Of a DNA stretch of 64,000 nt, positions 35,377-47,300 are shown in pieces. The stretch is from assembly GCA_016795365.1 (NCBI GenBank), contig JAEUHN010000046.1, positions 1 through 64,000 on the forward strand, given 5' to 3'. The translations under genes and the position numbers were made by a program. Every line of letters starts with the position of its first letter. Positions within the stretch are counted from its first letter, which is position 1. This DNA comes from Verrucomicrobiaceae bacterium. GTDB lineage: Bacteria > Verrucomicrobiota > Verrucomicrobiia > Verrucomicrobiales > Verrucomicrobiaceae. The notes beneath the pieces are model-generated. The model was not told the origin of the DNA. It ran no database searches and worked only from the letters and a program-made list of their open reading frames with translations.

Positions 35377-35684
35377 GGGGCAGGGGAGTGCAAAACGTGG
35401 GCTGACTCCGTGTTCGATCAGGAGGTCACCACGACTGACTCGACAAATGAAGACGTGAGCTTGGTTTCAAACAAGATTCCAAGTCGAATGGGCCGCGACT
35501 GAGCACGGAGAATGGAGCCATGCCCCATTCATCGTGATTCGCGTGTCAGTCGTTTTCATTTGTGTCGCAACCGAGGTGAATTTTGCCCCTGGGGCAGTGG
35601 CTGATGGGAGTGGCGAGGGTGGTTGGGGATTTCCTTGCCTTGCGGTGAGGGCAAATGTCTGGCTAATTTCCATAATTCCCTCCC
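35377..35684. promoter_or_regulatory. Divergent intergenic region (DUF1501 / metallopeptidase)
   Basis: 308 bp between two divergent starts, so it must hold both promoters. No well-spaced -35/-10 pair stood out. The stretch around 35530-35590 is more AT-rich than its surroundings, and there is a small CCCCTGGGG palindrome at ~35586. Confidence 0.35.
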
Positions 35685-36998
35685 ATGTCGTCCGAGTTGC
35701 CACGCTCTGCCTATCGCCGGCCTTCACCTTCTGTGCCCCAGGTGATTGAATTGGGTCCTCCTCCGCAGAAGTCAAGACGCTGGGGGCGTTGGCTGGTCCT
35801 TGTCGCGGTCTTTGCGCTGACGTGGTTCTATCGCGCTGAGATTCGAACTGCGGGAAGTGCCATCCAGACCAGCTTTCGGCAAGCCTTCCCGTCCGCCGAA
35901 GCAAAGCCTAGCTTCGGAGTGAGCAAACCCCGCCCGTTACCCCCACCTGTGGTCAAGCCTCTCGAAGTTGAAGCGCCTGCGCCCGTGGATGAAAGTAAAA
36001 AGATGGTGCTCAAGTCGATTGGGCCGCCTGCGCGATCGACCATGCCCCCTTCGGTGGCGATCGAGGGCACCCCGGAGGTGACCGTCGTTGTCGAGGACCC
36101 GGCAGCGAAGAAATTCATTTACCGGACGCCGCACTACGAGTTCCAAACCGACGTCATGGTTGGCGCGGATGCCGTGCGGACCTTCTCGCGCATCTTTGAG
36201 GCCACCTTCCTGGTGAATTGTCTGCTGCCCTTTGACTACAGGCCTTCGCCCGAAGAGGGTCGGGAGCGATTCGTGGCTCGACTGTTTTCATCAGACTTCA
36301 ATTACTTCGCCGAGGGCGGCATGCCGGGATCAGCTGGGGCTTACAGCCGCACTCACGCAGCCCTGCTCGCGCCGATCAGCAGCATAGGCGTCAAGACGGT
36401 GAATGACCGGATGCAGTTGGACCGGTCAGGGGCCACCGAGGTGTTGATCCATGAGATCACCCATCAGATGATGAATCCCTGGCTGGCACATTTGCCCATG
36501 TGGTTCTCGGAAGGCGCGGCGGAATATGTGGCCATGGCGGACTATGTGCATGGGAAGTTCGTGCTCAATCAGATGGATATCCGTCTCCGGACGTATCTGA
36601 AGCGTCGGCAGCCGTTCGGGAATCCTCCTGATATCCGCTCCATTCCTGAGCTGATGGGGATGTCACCTCAGACATGGAACGAGGCCGTTTCGAGTATTCC
36701 AAAGGTCGCCAACATGAACTATTCCTCCGCGACCATGCTGGTCTATTACTTCTACCACCTGGATGGCCGTGGTGATGGCGCAGGGGTGAAGGCCTACCTT
36801 CGGGCTATCGAAGCGGGAACACCCGAGGTGAACGCGGCGGAGAAGCACCTGCTACGCGACCGGTCGATCGAGGTGCTGGAAGCCGATGTGCTGAATGCCT
36901 TTTTGAAGATCCATCTGCCGCTCGGAGTGATCCAGCGGGGAGGCAATCGCTGGCGTCCAGCTCCACGGGCTGCCTCGGCGACCGCCACATCTCCGTAG
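35685..36998 (+). CDS. Membrane-anchored HExxH metallopeptidase-like protein
   Basis: 437 residues. A basic N-terminus leads into one membrane segment (WGRWLVLVAVFALTWFY, ~33-49), then a proline-rich linker (PRPLPPPVVKPLEVEAPAPV). The C-terminal domain has the zinc motif H256-E-x-x-H260 (LIHEITHQMM) and a downstream glutamate E276 in MWFSEGAAEYVA, the gluzincin pattern. VFALLNC-like FEATFLVNCLLPF and FVARLFSSDFNYFAEGG resemble the DUF1570 family of Planctomycetota/Verrucomicrobiota. The peptidase domain is outside the cytoplasm. Substrate unknown. Confidence 0.82.
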   Translation: MSSELPRSAYRRPSPSVPQVIELGPPPQKSRRWGRWLVLVAVFALTWFYRAEIRTAGSAIQTSFRQAFPSAEAKPSFGVSKPRPLPPPVVKPLEVEAPAPVDESKKMVLKSIGPPARSTMPPSVAIEGTPEVTVVVEDPAAKKFIYRTPHYEFQTDVMVGADAVRTFSRIFEATFLVNCLLPFDYRPSPEEGRERFVARLFSSDFNYFAEGGMPGSAGAYSRTHAALLAPISSIGVKTVNDRMQLDRSGATEVLIHEITHQMMNPWLAHLPMWFSEGAAEYVAMADYVHGKFVLNQMDIRLRTYLKRRQPFGNPPDIRSIPELMGMSPQTWNEAVSSIPKVANMNYSSATMLVYYFYHLDGRGDGAGVKAYLRAIEAGTPEVNAAEKHLLRDRSIEVLEADVLNAFLKIHLPLGVIQRGGNRWRPAPRAASATATSP

Positions 36999-37015
36999 CG
37001 ATCTGGATTTTTGTC

Positions 37016-37044
37016 TTGGCAGACGTAAGCAATGCAGGCATAAC
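37016..37044 (+). promoter_or_regulatory. Predicted promoter of the SirB1-like gene
   Basis: TTGGCA (37016-37021), 17-bp spacer, CATAAC (37039-37044). The expected start is ~37051, only a few bases before the ATG at 37054, which would make a nearly leaderless message. Confidence 0.35.
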
Positions 37045-37053
37045 GCCCTTACC

Positions 37054-37899
37054 ATGCCGGACGCCCAACTTTCCCATCTCATCAGGCTTCTCGACGACGA
37101 GTCCGAGGTCGTTCGAGAGGCAGTGAAACGTCAGATCGAGAGCATGAAGAAGGATTTGCCAGACCGGCTGACCTTGCTGGATCGCCCGCTGACGCCTGAA
37201 GAGGATCGAATTCTGGGAGAGCTGCTGGCTCCATCGCGGCGTGAGGACCTGGAGGACAACTGGATGCTCTGGCGGGAGCAGGCGACGGCCGAAGCGCAGA
37301 TCGAGTGGGCACTGGCGCAGCTTTCGGCTTTCCTCAGTGGGTGGAAAAGCCGTCCCAGGGAGCTGACTTCTCGCCTTGATGTCATGGCAGGCATGGCGCG
37401 CGAGTCGATCGGCTCAGCGCAAATCAATGCCCGGGAGCTGGCTGACTGGTTGTTTGCTGGCCGGAATGAGGGTGCCCGGCTCCGAGGGAATTCCAAAGAC
37501 TACTATTCACCTCACAACAGCAATCTCCTCTGGGTGCTGGACATGGGGCTGGGCAATCCGATCAGCCTCTGCATGGTCTATCGGCTGCTGGGGGCGCGCC
37601 TCGGTATTACTGTCGAAGGCTGCAATTTTCCAGGGCATTTCTTGGCCCGAGTGGTTCATGACGACGACGTCTGGCTCGTGGACTGCTTCAACCGGGGAAG
37701 GTTCATGCTGGCCGCCGACGTGGCGCGCCACCATCCGGCTGCCAATCCGGCCATGGAGGAACTGGTCCATCAGACGGCTTCAACGGAGTCGATCCTGCTG
37801 CGGTTCCTCCGCAACCTGGACGATGCCTTTGATAAGATGGGCCAGATGCCCGAGCGCCAGCTCATGCGCCGTCTGGGCGTCAAGATGATGGAAGGCTAG
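37054..37899 (+). CDS. SirB1-family transglutaminase-fold protein
   Basis: 281 residues. The central region (DYYSPHNSNLLWVLDMGLGN, then PISLCMVYRLLGARLGITVE, then FPGHFLARV) is the SirB1/transglutaminase-like core. LCMVYRLLG supplies a cysteine, FPGHFL the histidine, and VWLVDCFNRG the final acidic segment, so the triad of the transglutaminase fold appears complete. The N-terminal ~90 residues are helical and HEAT-like (LSHLIRLLDDESEVVREAVK), as often found in this family. No export signal, so it is cytoplasmic. The family lacks a well-defined reaction; peptidase or amide-transfer chemistry is possible. Confidence 0.85.
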   Translation: MPDAQLSHLIRLLDDESEVVREAVKRQIESMKKDLPDRLTLLDRPLTPEEDRILGELLAPSRREDLEDNWMLWREQATAEAQIEWALAQLSAFLSGWKSRPRELTSRLDVMAGMARESIGSAQINARELADWLFAGRNEGARLRGNSKDYYSPHNSNLLWVLDMGLGNPISLCMVYRLLGARLGITVEGCNFPGHFLARVVHDDDVWLVDCFNRGRFMLAADVARHHPAANPAMEELVHQTASTESILLRFLRNLDDAFDKMGQMPERQLMRRLGVKMMEG

Positions 37900-38335
37900 C
37901 TGGGACATTGTGTCTCCATGAGGCCGGCCCAAAGACGAGGTGCCGGAAGCGGGCCGTGCCTATCCTTTGAGAAGCTGCGCCCACAAAACTGACTAGGTAG
38001 CCCGCGATAATCGCTTCTACCCTGGCCTTAATAAGGGCGGGCACCAACCGTCTCAATTTTGAGAAAAGAACGCGGAAATTTGTAACTCGCAGGCCAGAAA
38101 TAGGTTGATTGAAGTCATGCAATTGTGTTTACAATGATAAATTCGCAGAAAACTCATTCCTTTGCCGATCAAAACCAACAGTTCAGCGGTCTCAAACGCT
38201 TGTGGCTACGTCCACGGAACAGCCGTGCCTTTGTCTTTCGTCGGTCTAGAAATGCTCTGTGAATCTCCCATCCCTTCGTTGATCTCCCGCTAACTCTGCC
38301 AAGTTCCCCGCTTCGCAATTCAGTCCCCAAAGCTC
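37900..38335 (+). promoter_or_regulatory. Leader and promoter region of the giant gene
   Basis: 436 bp without a supported gene and more AT-rich than either side. A possible promoter is TTGATT (38105-38110) with TACAAT (38130-38135), though the 19-bp spacing is long. That would give a ~195-nt leader. A short hairpin CACGG-aacag-CCGTG lies near 38215. The in-frame stop TAA at 38291 and the lack of another ATG fix the start of the giant gene at 38336. No clear Shine-Dalgarno. Confidence 0.4.
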
Positions 38336-41300
38336 ATGAATCTAACCAGTTCCTCCACCTCTCACCAGCGCAAGCAAAGTCCTGCTTTGGCCTGGATGCG
38401 TCGTTATCTTCGAGTGCCAGTCACCGGCCTCCTGCTAGCAAGCTTCAGTCTTTGGAGCACACAGCTCAAGGGGGCGACATATTACTGGGATGCTGACGGA
38501 GTTACGGTTAATAATGTGCTGACCGGGGCTGGCCTCGGTGGAGCGACGGCTAATGGTATTCCTACCTGGAGCACAACCGGCTCGAACTGGTGGAATGGCA
38601 ACAACTTGGCTCCGGCGAGTCTTTCTGCATGGAATAATGCAGGTAACGACATCGCAGTTTTCACGGGCACGGCGGGCGCGATTACCCTGGGGACGGGTGT
38701 CACGGTTGGTGGGCTTCAGTTCAACACGACGGGTTACACGCTTGGGGCGGCGACTAACACGAATGCGATCACGTTTGGCGGGACTACAAACAATATCGTG
38801 CTCAACAATATCGCGGCAGCAGCGATCAACGGGCCGTTGGCAGGTGGAGCCGGAAACGCTGTTGTGCTGACGGGCGGTGCTTTTGGCGGGGCCACTGCGG
38901 GCGTCCTTACGCTGTCTGGAACGGCCGCAGGTTTGACCGGCTACAGTGGTAGCACGACGATTAACAACGGCATGACCATGTCGTTGACTCAAAATAATCA
39001 GGCCCTTTCGAATACGTCGGGAATCACCCTGAATGGCGGATCTATCTCGTTGACGAACACCACCGCTGCTGAAGCGGCGCTGAATCGCATCAACAACTCA
39101 GCGGCAATCACTTCGAATGGTGGCGTCATCAACGTCACGAACACCGTTGCAGCCGCCACCCCTTACTCAGAGACCATCGGTGCTGTGACTCTCGGCTCTG
39201 GGCGTTTCAATATCAATCAGGCCAATGCTAACACAGGTGGCACTCAGGTGCTCATTCTGACCAGTCTTACCCAGACCGGAACAGCTTCTGCCGCAGTCTT
39301 CGGTGGTGGTGGCTTGAATACTTCAACGAACCGGGTGAACAATGCGGGCTTTGGTGCCGCAACGCCTGCAAATCAAATTGTCGGTCCCTGGCTTATCACG
39401 GGGGCAGGTAACACAACTCTCACTGATTATGTGGTGTATGACGCTTCAGGCAACCTCCTTCCCGCGAATATCGCAGCCAGTGCAGAAACGACGTGGACCA
39501 CGGCAGCAAATAGCTACGTGCTGGGTGCTGCCACGACGCTTACCGGAACCCGCAACATGGTTAGTTTGCGATACACCGGCGCGGCAGCAAGTCTGGCTCT
39601 GGGAACCTTCAATCTGGGAACGACGGGTATTTTGAATGGCGGCAGCGGTTTGCTGACGATCAGTGGGGGTGGTGCAGTGACTTTGCCATCCGCGACGAGT
39701 GCGAATCTTTACCTCTCGCCGAGCAACGGTCAGGGTATCACCATCAGTTCGCCGATCAACGACAACGGTGCTGGCGTTCTGACCTTGGTTAATATTGGCA
39801 CGAATACGACGACATTGAGTTCCACGGCCAGCACATACAGCGGTGGGACTGTGATCAATGCGGGAACCATTAGCATTGGAGCCAATACGAATCTGGGTGC
39901 GGCGGCTGGTGGTCTGACTTTTAACAACGCAGGCAACACGGCTGGCGGTCTGACACTGACAGCTGGCACGACGCTTGGCACTGTGGGGACACCCGTCAAC
40001 CGTGCGATCACCTTGAACAATGGATCCCTTGCCACCATCACGACAGGTGCATTCAATCACTCCTTTATCGGCAACATCAGTGGCACCGGGGGATTCATCA
40101 TCGCGGGAAATAGTGGAAATACCTTGACCTTTGGTCAGAGTGGCTCAACCAGCACCTATACAGGCCCCACGATCGTTAATGCCGGGACTCTCAAGGCTGG
40201 TATCGTCAACGCTTTCGGCAATGGATCGGCAGTTACGTTGAGCAACACCGCAGGGGTGGTTCTTGACATCACTGGCTTCAATGTCGCCATCGGGTCACTT
40301 TCAGGCGGTGGCACGACGGGAGGTAACGTCACTCTCGGTGCAGCCACCCTTTCGATCGGCGGCAACAATGAAAACACGACCTTTGGTGGGGTGATCTCCG
40401 GAACAGGAACGATCGCGAAAACCGGGAGCGGGGTATTGACTCTCACTGGCTCTAATACCTTCACGGGAACCCCGTCGATTACTGGCGGGATGGTCAACAT
40501 CATCCACAATCAGAACCTTGGGAATGGCACGGCGATTAGCATTGATGGTGGTGGTATTCAGTTCGCACCTGTCAATTCATCAGTTACCAACGACATCTCT
40601 GCCCGCACGGTTACGATCGGCGTTGGTGGTGCTACGTTCGATACCAATAACTATCAGGTCGTTTTCGCCAATCCGATCGGAAACGCTGGCACTGGCAGCC
40701 TGACCAAGGCGGGCAACGGAACGCTTGTGTTGCGCGGGGCAAATACCTTCACGGGTGCTACCAACGTTCGAAATGGCGTTCTTCGTCTAGAGAACGCCCA
40801 AGCCCTGGGAACAGGCTCATCCGGCGTAGCTGTCCAAACGGGTGCGGCACTTACATTGGCGGGCGGTATTACGACGGGAGGGGCTGGCTTGGGTGGATCT
40901 TTGACGTTGAACGGCAATGGATCACTGGCTGGACAGACGGGCGCTTTGGTCAATGCAGCCGGAACCAATACTTTCGCAGGTGCGATCATCCTCGGTTCAT
41001 CTTCCTCCATTGCTGTTGACGTCGGTTCACTCACTCTTTCCAACGCGACTGCGACTTCGGGTTCTGGTGATCTAACGCTCACAGGCTCCGGCACCGGCAC
41101 TTTGGCTGGTGCCTTGGGGCATTCAGGTGGCTTGAATAAAACTGGGACTGGTGCTTGGACCCTCTCGGGGACAGGCGGCACATTCACTGGTGCTCTGGCA
41201 GTGACCAATGGCACTCTGAATTTCGCGGCGGGCTCGTTGGGGACGCCGAGTGCCACGACACTTGGTTCAGCCACTCTCAATCTGACTAGTGGTAGTCAGT

Positions 41301-44300
41301 CGATCGGAGACCTCACCCTTACAGCTGGCTCGAATAGCAATATCATCGCAGCAGCATCGGCAGCACTTACGACGGGTGCCATTACCCGCAATGCCGGGGC
41401 CGTCGCAAATTTCAATATTTCAGCCTCAGGCAGCAGCTTGCCTACTTCGGCCACGGGATCCGGGGCCAACAGCCTTCTCGGATATGCTCGCGTTACGGAT
41501 GGAACTGGAACTGGAATCGGCTATGTGAGTGGAGGGAACATCCTTCGGTTCAATGCCACGACGACGGGAACACTTCTGACGGATAGCTCCAATTTCGCCA
41601 CCACCGATTATCACACGAACGGCATCACCAGTCCGCTTGCTTGGGACAATGGAATTACGACGCGTGCGGTGAACTCGCTGACGTTTGATACATCCGGCGG
41701 AGCGCAGGTCGTTCATATGGGCGCGGTAGGCAACGTTCTCTCCATCTCCAGCGGAGCACTGGGTTTCACTGGGGCTTCAGATGGCACCCTGCTGGGTGGT
41801 CAGGTTGGTGCTTCCAATTCCGAGGTCATCGTGCATCAGGATGGTGCTGGAGTTTTTGCAATCAACAGCCCGATCACCAGTGGGACAGGTAGCTTGATCA
41901 AGTTCGGCACAGGCACCTTGCAGCTGTCGGGCGGAACTTCCGTGGCTAGCGCTACGCTGAATGGCACCACGTCTGTGACAGTTGCCAGCAATGCCGCATT
42001 GGCTGTGGGCCAAGCTGTATCAGGTGGTGGTATCGCTCCGGGCACGACCATTGCGGGCCTAACTGGTGCCACAACGGTTATTCTGTCTGCACCGGCAACT
42101 ACGTCGATGACTTCAAGCCTGACATTTGGTTCTGGAAGCAGCTACACTGGATCGACGCAAATCCTTGGGGGCACCTTGCAGGCCACATCTTCAAGTATTC
42201 TCTCCCCTGGAGCAATTCTCAACAACGTCGCGGGCTACCAGACTTACTCTGGAGGACCTGTGGGTCCTACCAGCGCAGTGACCTTGGCCAACGTTGCGGG
42301 CACCAGCCTTGACGTCAATGGCAATACGGTTGTCATCGGCTCACTTGCAGGCGGAGGTTCGACGGGAGGGAATGTGAATCTCAGTGGTGGCGGCACCTTG
42401 GTTATTGGCGGTGGCAATCTGATTCAAAACCTCAGCAATGTAGCCGCCCGCACCACTTTCGATGGCCAGATCACAGGCAACGGCAATCTCGTTGTGACCG
42501 GAGGTGGGACCACCGTCCTCACCAACAGCTCTAACAACTTCACCGGCCAGATCAATTTGAACTCGGGCACCTTGGCGGTGACCAATCCCTCCGCCTTGGG
42601 TTCCGGCACGTCTCCGATCTTTGTCAATGGTATTGCCAGCGGCGCGCTCAATGGCACCGCACTACCTGCCGGGATGCTGGTCATCGACGGCGGCACCTCG
42701 GGCTCCACCATTACGCGAGACATCGTCCTTGCGGGCCGAGGCAACAACACTGTAGGCGCAAACTTTGTGAACATTGGTAACAACACTTACTCCGGCAACA
42801 TTTCGGCCAACTCGAACACGGAAGGTCGTCTCGGCAATGCGGCTGGCACGATGACCATTACAGGCACACTCACGGCTTCCAATGACCAGCGCTTTTATTT
42901 CCTCGGTGGCCCCGGTAACCTTGTCGTCTCCGGACTGGTCAGTGGTGGCGTGGCCGGCACCAGCGGCATCAACAAGTCGAGCCGTGGTGGCTTGAACAAC
43001 GTGTTGGTGATTACTAACAACGCGAATGACTACATTGGGGACTGGCGCACGGATTCTGGAAACACCCTCGTTTCAAATGGTGCTCAGCTCGGTCTTAATA
43101 CGGCCTCCAATACCAAGATTCGCGGCTCTGGGGGAACATGGGAGTTCCGCACTGACAGTGTTGCTAGCTTTGCTCCTTACCGAATTAGCCAAGCTGACGG
43201 CAGCCAGACGATCTTTGTTGATCGAGGCATTGGCACTCTGGGAAGCGGTGGCATCAACCAAACGGTGTCCTTCGCGAACTTCGCGCAGACGAATAATCGA
43301 ACGACGACTTTTGCGGGACGCAATGGATACAATATCACGCTGGCAGCGGTCAGTGGCTCGGGTAGTGGTGCCAACGACGATGGCATCACTGTGACCACGA
43401 ATGGCACAACCACCATTACCGGAAATGTGTGGGGAGAAGCGGACACTACCGCAAGGCAGTATGTCGTGAGCGCTGTGGGCGAGACGCTGATCAATGGCAA
43501 TGTCCTTGCTACAGGGGCTACTCACCACTTGGTCAAGCGCAGTGCAGGGGTTCTGACCGTGGGAGGAAACGTGAGCACGTTCACTGGCGAGACTCGAATT
43601 CAGCAGGGAACTCTTTCGGTCAGTTCATTTGGTGGTTTGAATGCCAATACTGCCGTCATTAGCATCGGTGGTATCGGGGGAACCAATCTCCCTGCCGAGA
43701 CCCTGACCGGCACTTTACTTTACACCGGCGCGGGTGAAACCACAGGCAAGGTCGTTAATCTTCGAGGAACAACTGGTGGTGCCATTCTTCTGTCGAGCGG
43801 TTCGGGTCCCCTCGTGTTTAGCAGCGCTTTCACCGCTACTGGTCAGTCCGCTGCGGGCAGTAAGACGCTTACTCTCGGGGGCACGAATGCCGGTGCTAAC
43901 ACCATCCAGGGGGCGATTGTGGACAACTCGGGCACCAATATCACGTCGGTGGCGAAGATTGGCACAGGCACGTGGGTCCTCTCTGGGGCAAATACCTTCA
44001 CTGGCTCCACCACCATCTCGGGGGGCACGCTGGCAGTGCAGGACACTTTCTCAGGTTCGTCGAGAAATGTTCTTCCAAATGCGGGCGCTGTTATCTTCGC
44101 TGCCGAAACCTTTACCCAATCAGCGGGTGGCACCTTCTCTTACTTGGGTGCCGCTGGTTCAGCCAGCACCGAGGCCGTGGGTGCGCTCACTCCGTCGGCC
44201 GGTGCCGGAACCATCATCCTCACTCCTGGGGCAGGTGGTAGCACAGCACTGACGTTTGCTTCACTGGGCACTGTAACCAATGGTTCGGGTATCAATATCT

Positions 44301-47300
44301 CGGCGGCTTCTGGCACAGTGACGATCACCGGAGTAGCCACCAGCACCGCGACTACCTTGCCTGGCGCTGGTCACATCTACATCAACGGGGCCGACTTCGC
44401 TCGCTCCAATGGCGGGGCAATGGTGACTCCCGTTTACGGAACCGACGCTGGCTTCGTCAATGCGGGTGCTGCTCTGACCGCTGCGAGCCACAACCGCGTC
44501 GCAGCCAACACCAGCACCGGTGCACTGACCGTGAGTTCGTTGAAGATTGATGGTGCGCAGACAGTGACTCAGACGGGCCTCCTTACGGTGAACGTCGGAG
44601 CCAATACCTCCGGCGGTATCTTGCAGACTGGCGGCTCGGGCACGATTACGGGCACGGGGATCACTTCCGCTGGGACTGGGGAATTGGTCTTCCGTGTCAA
44701 CGGTTCTGGGGATCAACTCACACTTTCCGCACCCATCACAGCTACCACCACGGGCGGTTGGACGAAGAATGGAGCAGGCTTGCTGGTGCTTAACGCAGTC
44801 AATGCCCAGACGACTGCGGGCGCGATCAATATTAATGAAGGAACCGTGCGCCTCCAAGGGGCTACGACCACCATGGGTGCTACCAATTTCAATTTGAACC
44901 TGCGTCAGGGCGCTATTCTAGAGTTGAATGGTGTCAATGTGAACGCCTCGACGGCCTCCATGAACAGCCTCAATGGCGCCGGCACGATTCGCAATGGTGC
45001 AGCGGCAAATGTGGTCTTGAACGTGGGAAATAACAGTGGTTCGGGCTACTTCACTGGGTTGATCGAAAACGGCACGGGTGGCGGAACGCTGTCCCTTAAC
45101 AAGGCTGGCACTGGAACACTGTCTTTGACGGGACTGAATACCTTCACCGGACCGCTCACGTTTACCGGTGGCGTTATCGCTGTCACCTCTTTGGCCAACA
45201 TTGGTCAGCCCAGTGGTCTTGGGGCGGGCGTGGCTACCAGCACAGCAACCAATCAGGCAAGCATCGTGTTCGCCAGCGGCACGACAGGAACCATCCAATA
45301 CACGGGTTCTAGCGCTACCATTTTCCAAGCAACCCAGACTCCATCCGTTTCCATTGACCGTCTTTTCACGATCACGGGGGGGGCGACTGGAACGATCGAC
45401 TCATCAGGAACCTACGGAAACAATGTCGTGGGATCAGGCGGGGCCAACAATGCAGCCTTGATCTTCAATAATACCAATCCCATTGCTTACACGGGAACAG
45501 GAACTGCGACTCTTGGTCTTGCGGGAACCTCCACCGGAGATAATGAGTTCCGCCCACAACTGGACAACGCGAATTTCGCTATCACAAAGTCGGGGGGCAG
45601 CCTGTGGATTCTCAATCCGTCCAGCGCCAATACATATGCGGGTCCCACCACGATCACGGGTGGTGCGCTCCGTGCGGTGGATGGCGTAGGACTCTCGAGC
45701 GGCAGTGCACTCCGCTTGGCTGGTGGTGTGTTGGAGACATCCGGCACTTTCACTCGCTCGATCGGCACCGCAGTGGGTCAGGTAGCCTGGACTGATGCCG
45801 CTGGCACAGCGGTTAATCAGGCGGGCGGTTTCGCAGCCAGCACGGCACCACTTACGGTCAATCTTGGAGGTTCGGGAGCGCAGGTCTCCTGGGGCACGGG
45901 CGGCATCGGAAACGGAACTGGCACCCTGATCCTCAGTTCTGCTAGCGCTTTGTCAGATGTGACCTTCCTCAATCCCATCAATCTGAACGGTGGCTCTCGC
46001 ACGATCCAGGTGGATGATAATACCAGTTCCTTCCTTGATTACGCCACCGTTTCCGGTGTTATCAGTGGCACGGGCGCTCTGACCAAGAGCGGTGGTGGTG
46101 TGCTTTATCTCACAGGCAACAATACCTATACAGGCAATACCACCTTGAGCTTGGGTGGCGTGGTAGTCCGGTCCATTGGTGGTGGCTCGACAGCTTCATC
46201 TGCTTTCGGTGATGGCACCGGAATCCTCGGCCTCAATGGTGCTCACCTCCAGTATGTGGGTGTTGGCGAGACCGTGAACCGCCAGATCAACCTCACTGCA
46301 AGTTCTACGATCGAAAATAGCGGCACTGGCCCCTTGGTGATCAACAATTTCGTCAATGCCTCGGCGGGTGCAAAGACTCTTACTTTGTTTGGATTCAATA
46401 CCGACACGAACATTATCAACTCCAACTTGGTGGACAACGGTGGCGCGCTTTCGGTGACCAAAGGTGATGGGGGCACCTGGATTCTTGCTGGAAACAATAG
46501 CTATACCGGCACCACGAGGATTACTTCAGGCTTCCTCGGCCTTGGCGGCACGACCATGGGTGGGGCGGGCACGCCCACTGGCACCATTTCGGTGTCTAAT
46601 GCAGGACTCTTCGCTACCAACCCTGCGGGCCTAGTCATCAGCAATCCGATGTCGATTGATGCGAACACCTCCGTGACTTTCACCGGCACCAATTCAATCA
46701 CTTACAATGGCTTGATCTCCGGTGCGACGAGCAACGCTTGGCAGATAGCCAACACGATTTCCGGCGGCACTCTCACCATCAATGGCAACGTCAACAGCAA
46801 TGAAACTTCCTCTGGACGCACATTCGTTTTCCAGGGAACCGGCAATACGGTCTTCAATGGCAACATGACCAGTAGCGGCGCCGCGGTTGGCTTGGGCGTC
46901 AACACTTCAGGCACCTTTACCATTGGTGGTGCTGTGGCGGCCGGGGCCTTGCATACTTCGAGCACCATTACGCAGGGTCGAATCATCGTGAACAAGGCGG
47001 GTAGCCTCAATCCTTTCGGTAGCAACAGTGTAATTGATATGGGCGGCGGTAGCATTGAGTCCAACTTTGCGCTTACCGGTGCTGACGGACTTACCAACGC
47101 GCTTCGTCTCAGCAATATCTACGGCGTCTTCAGTGGCACCAACAGCATCGAGTTCAAAGGTAATGCGACGTTCGGATCTTTCGAGAACAGCGCTGGTGAC
47201 CGCCGCGTGACCAACAATCTCACCGGCCCGGCCTCACTGACCTTCAGCACTAACACCTTCGATCTTTCGAACGATAACACCGCGCGAACCGCTACGCTTC

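Noticed and set aside
34249-35502. 417-codon plus-strand frame opposite the second DUF1501 gene
   Set aside because: Antisense shadow; no start context or recognisable domain.
38160-38330. Riboswitch (such as c-di-GMP type) in the giant gene leader
   Set aside because: I looked for the conserved core bases and paired elements and could not match them; only one 5-bp hairpin is clear.
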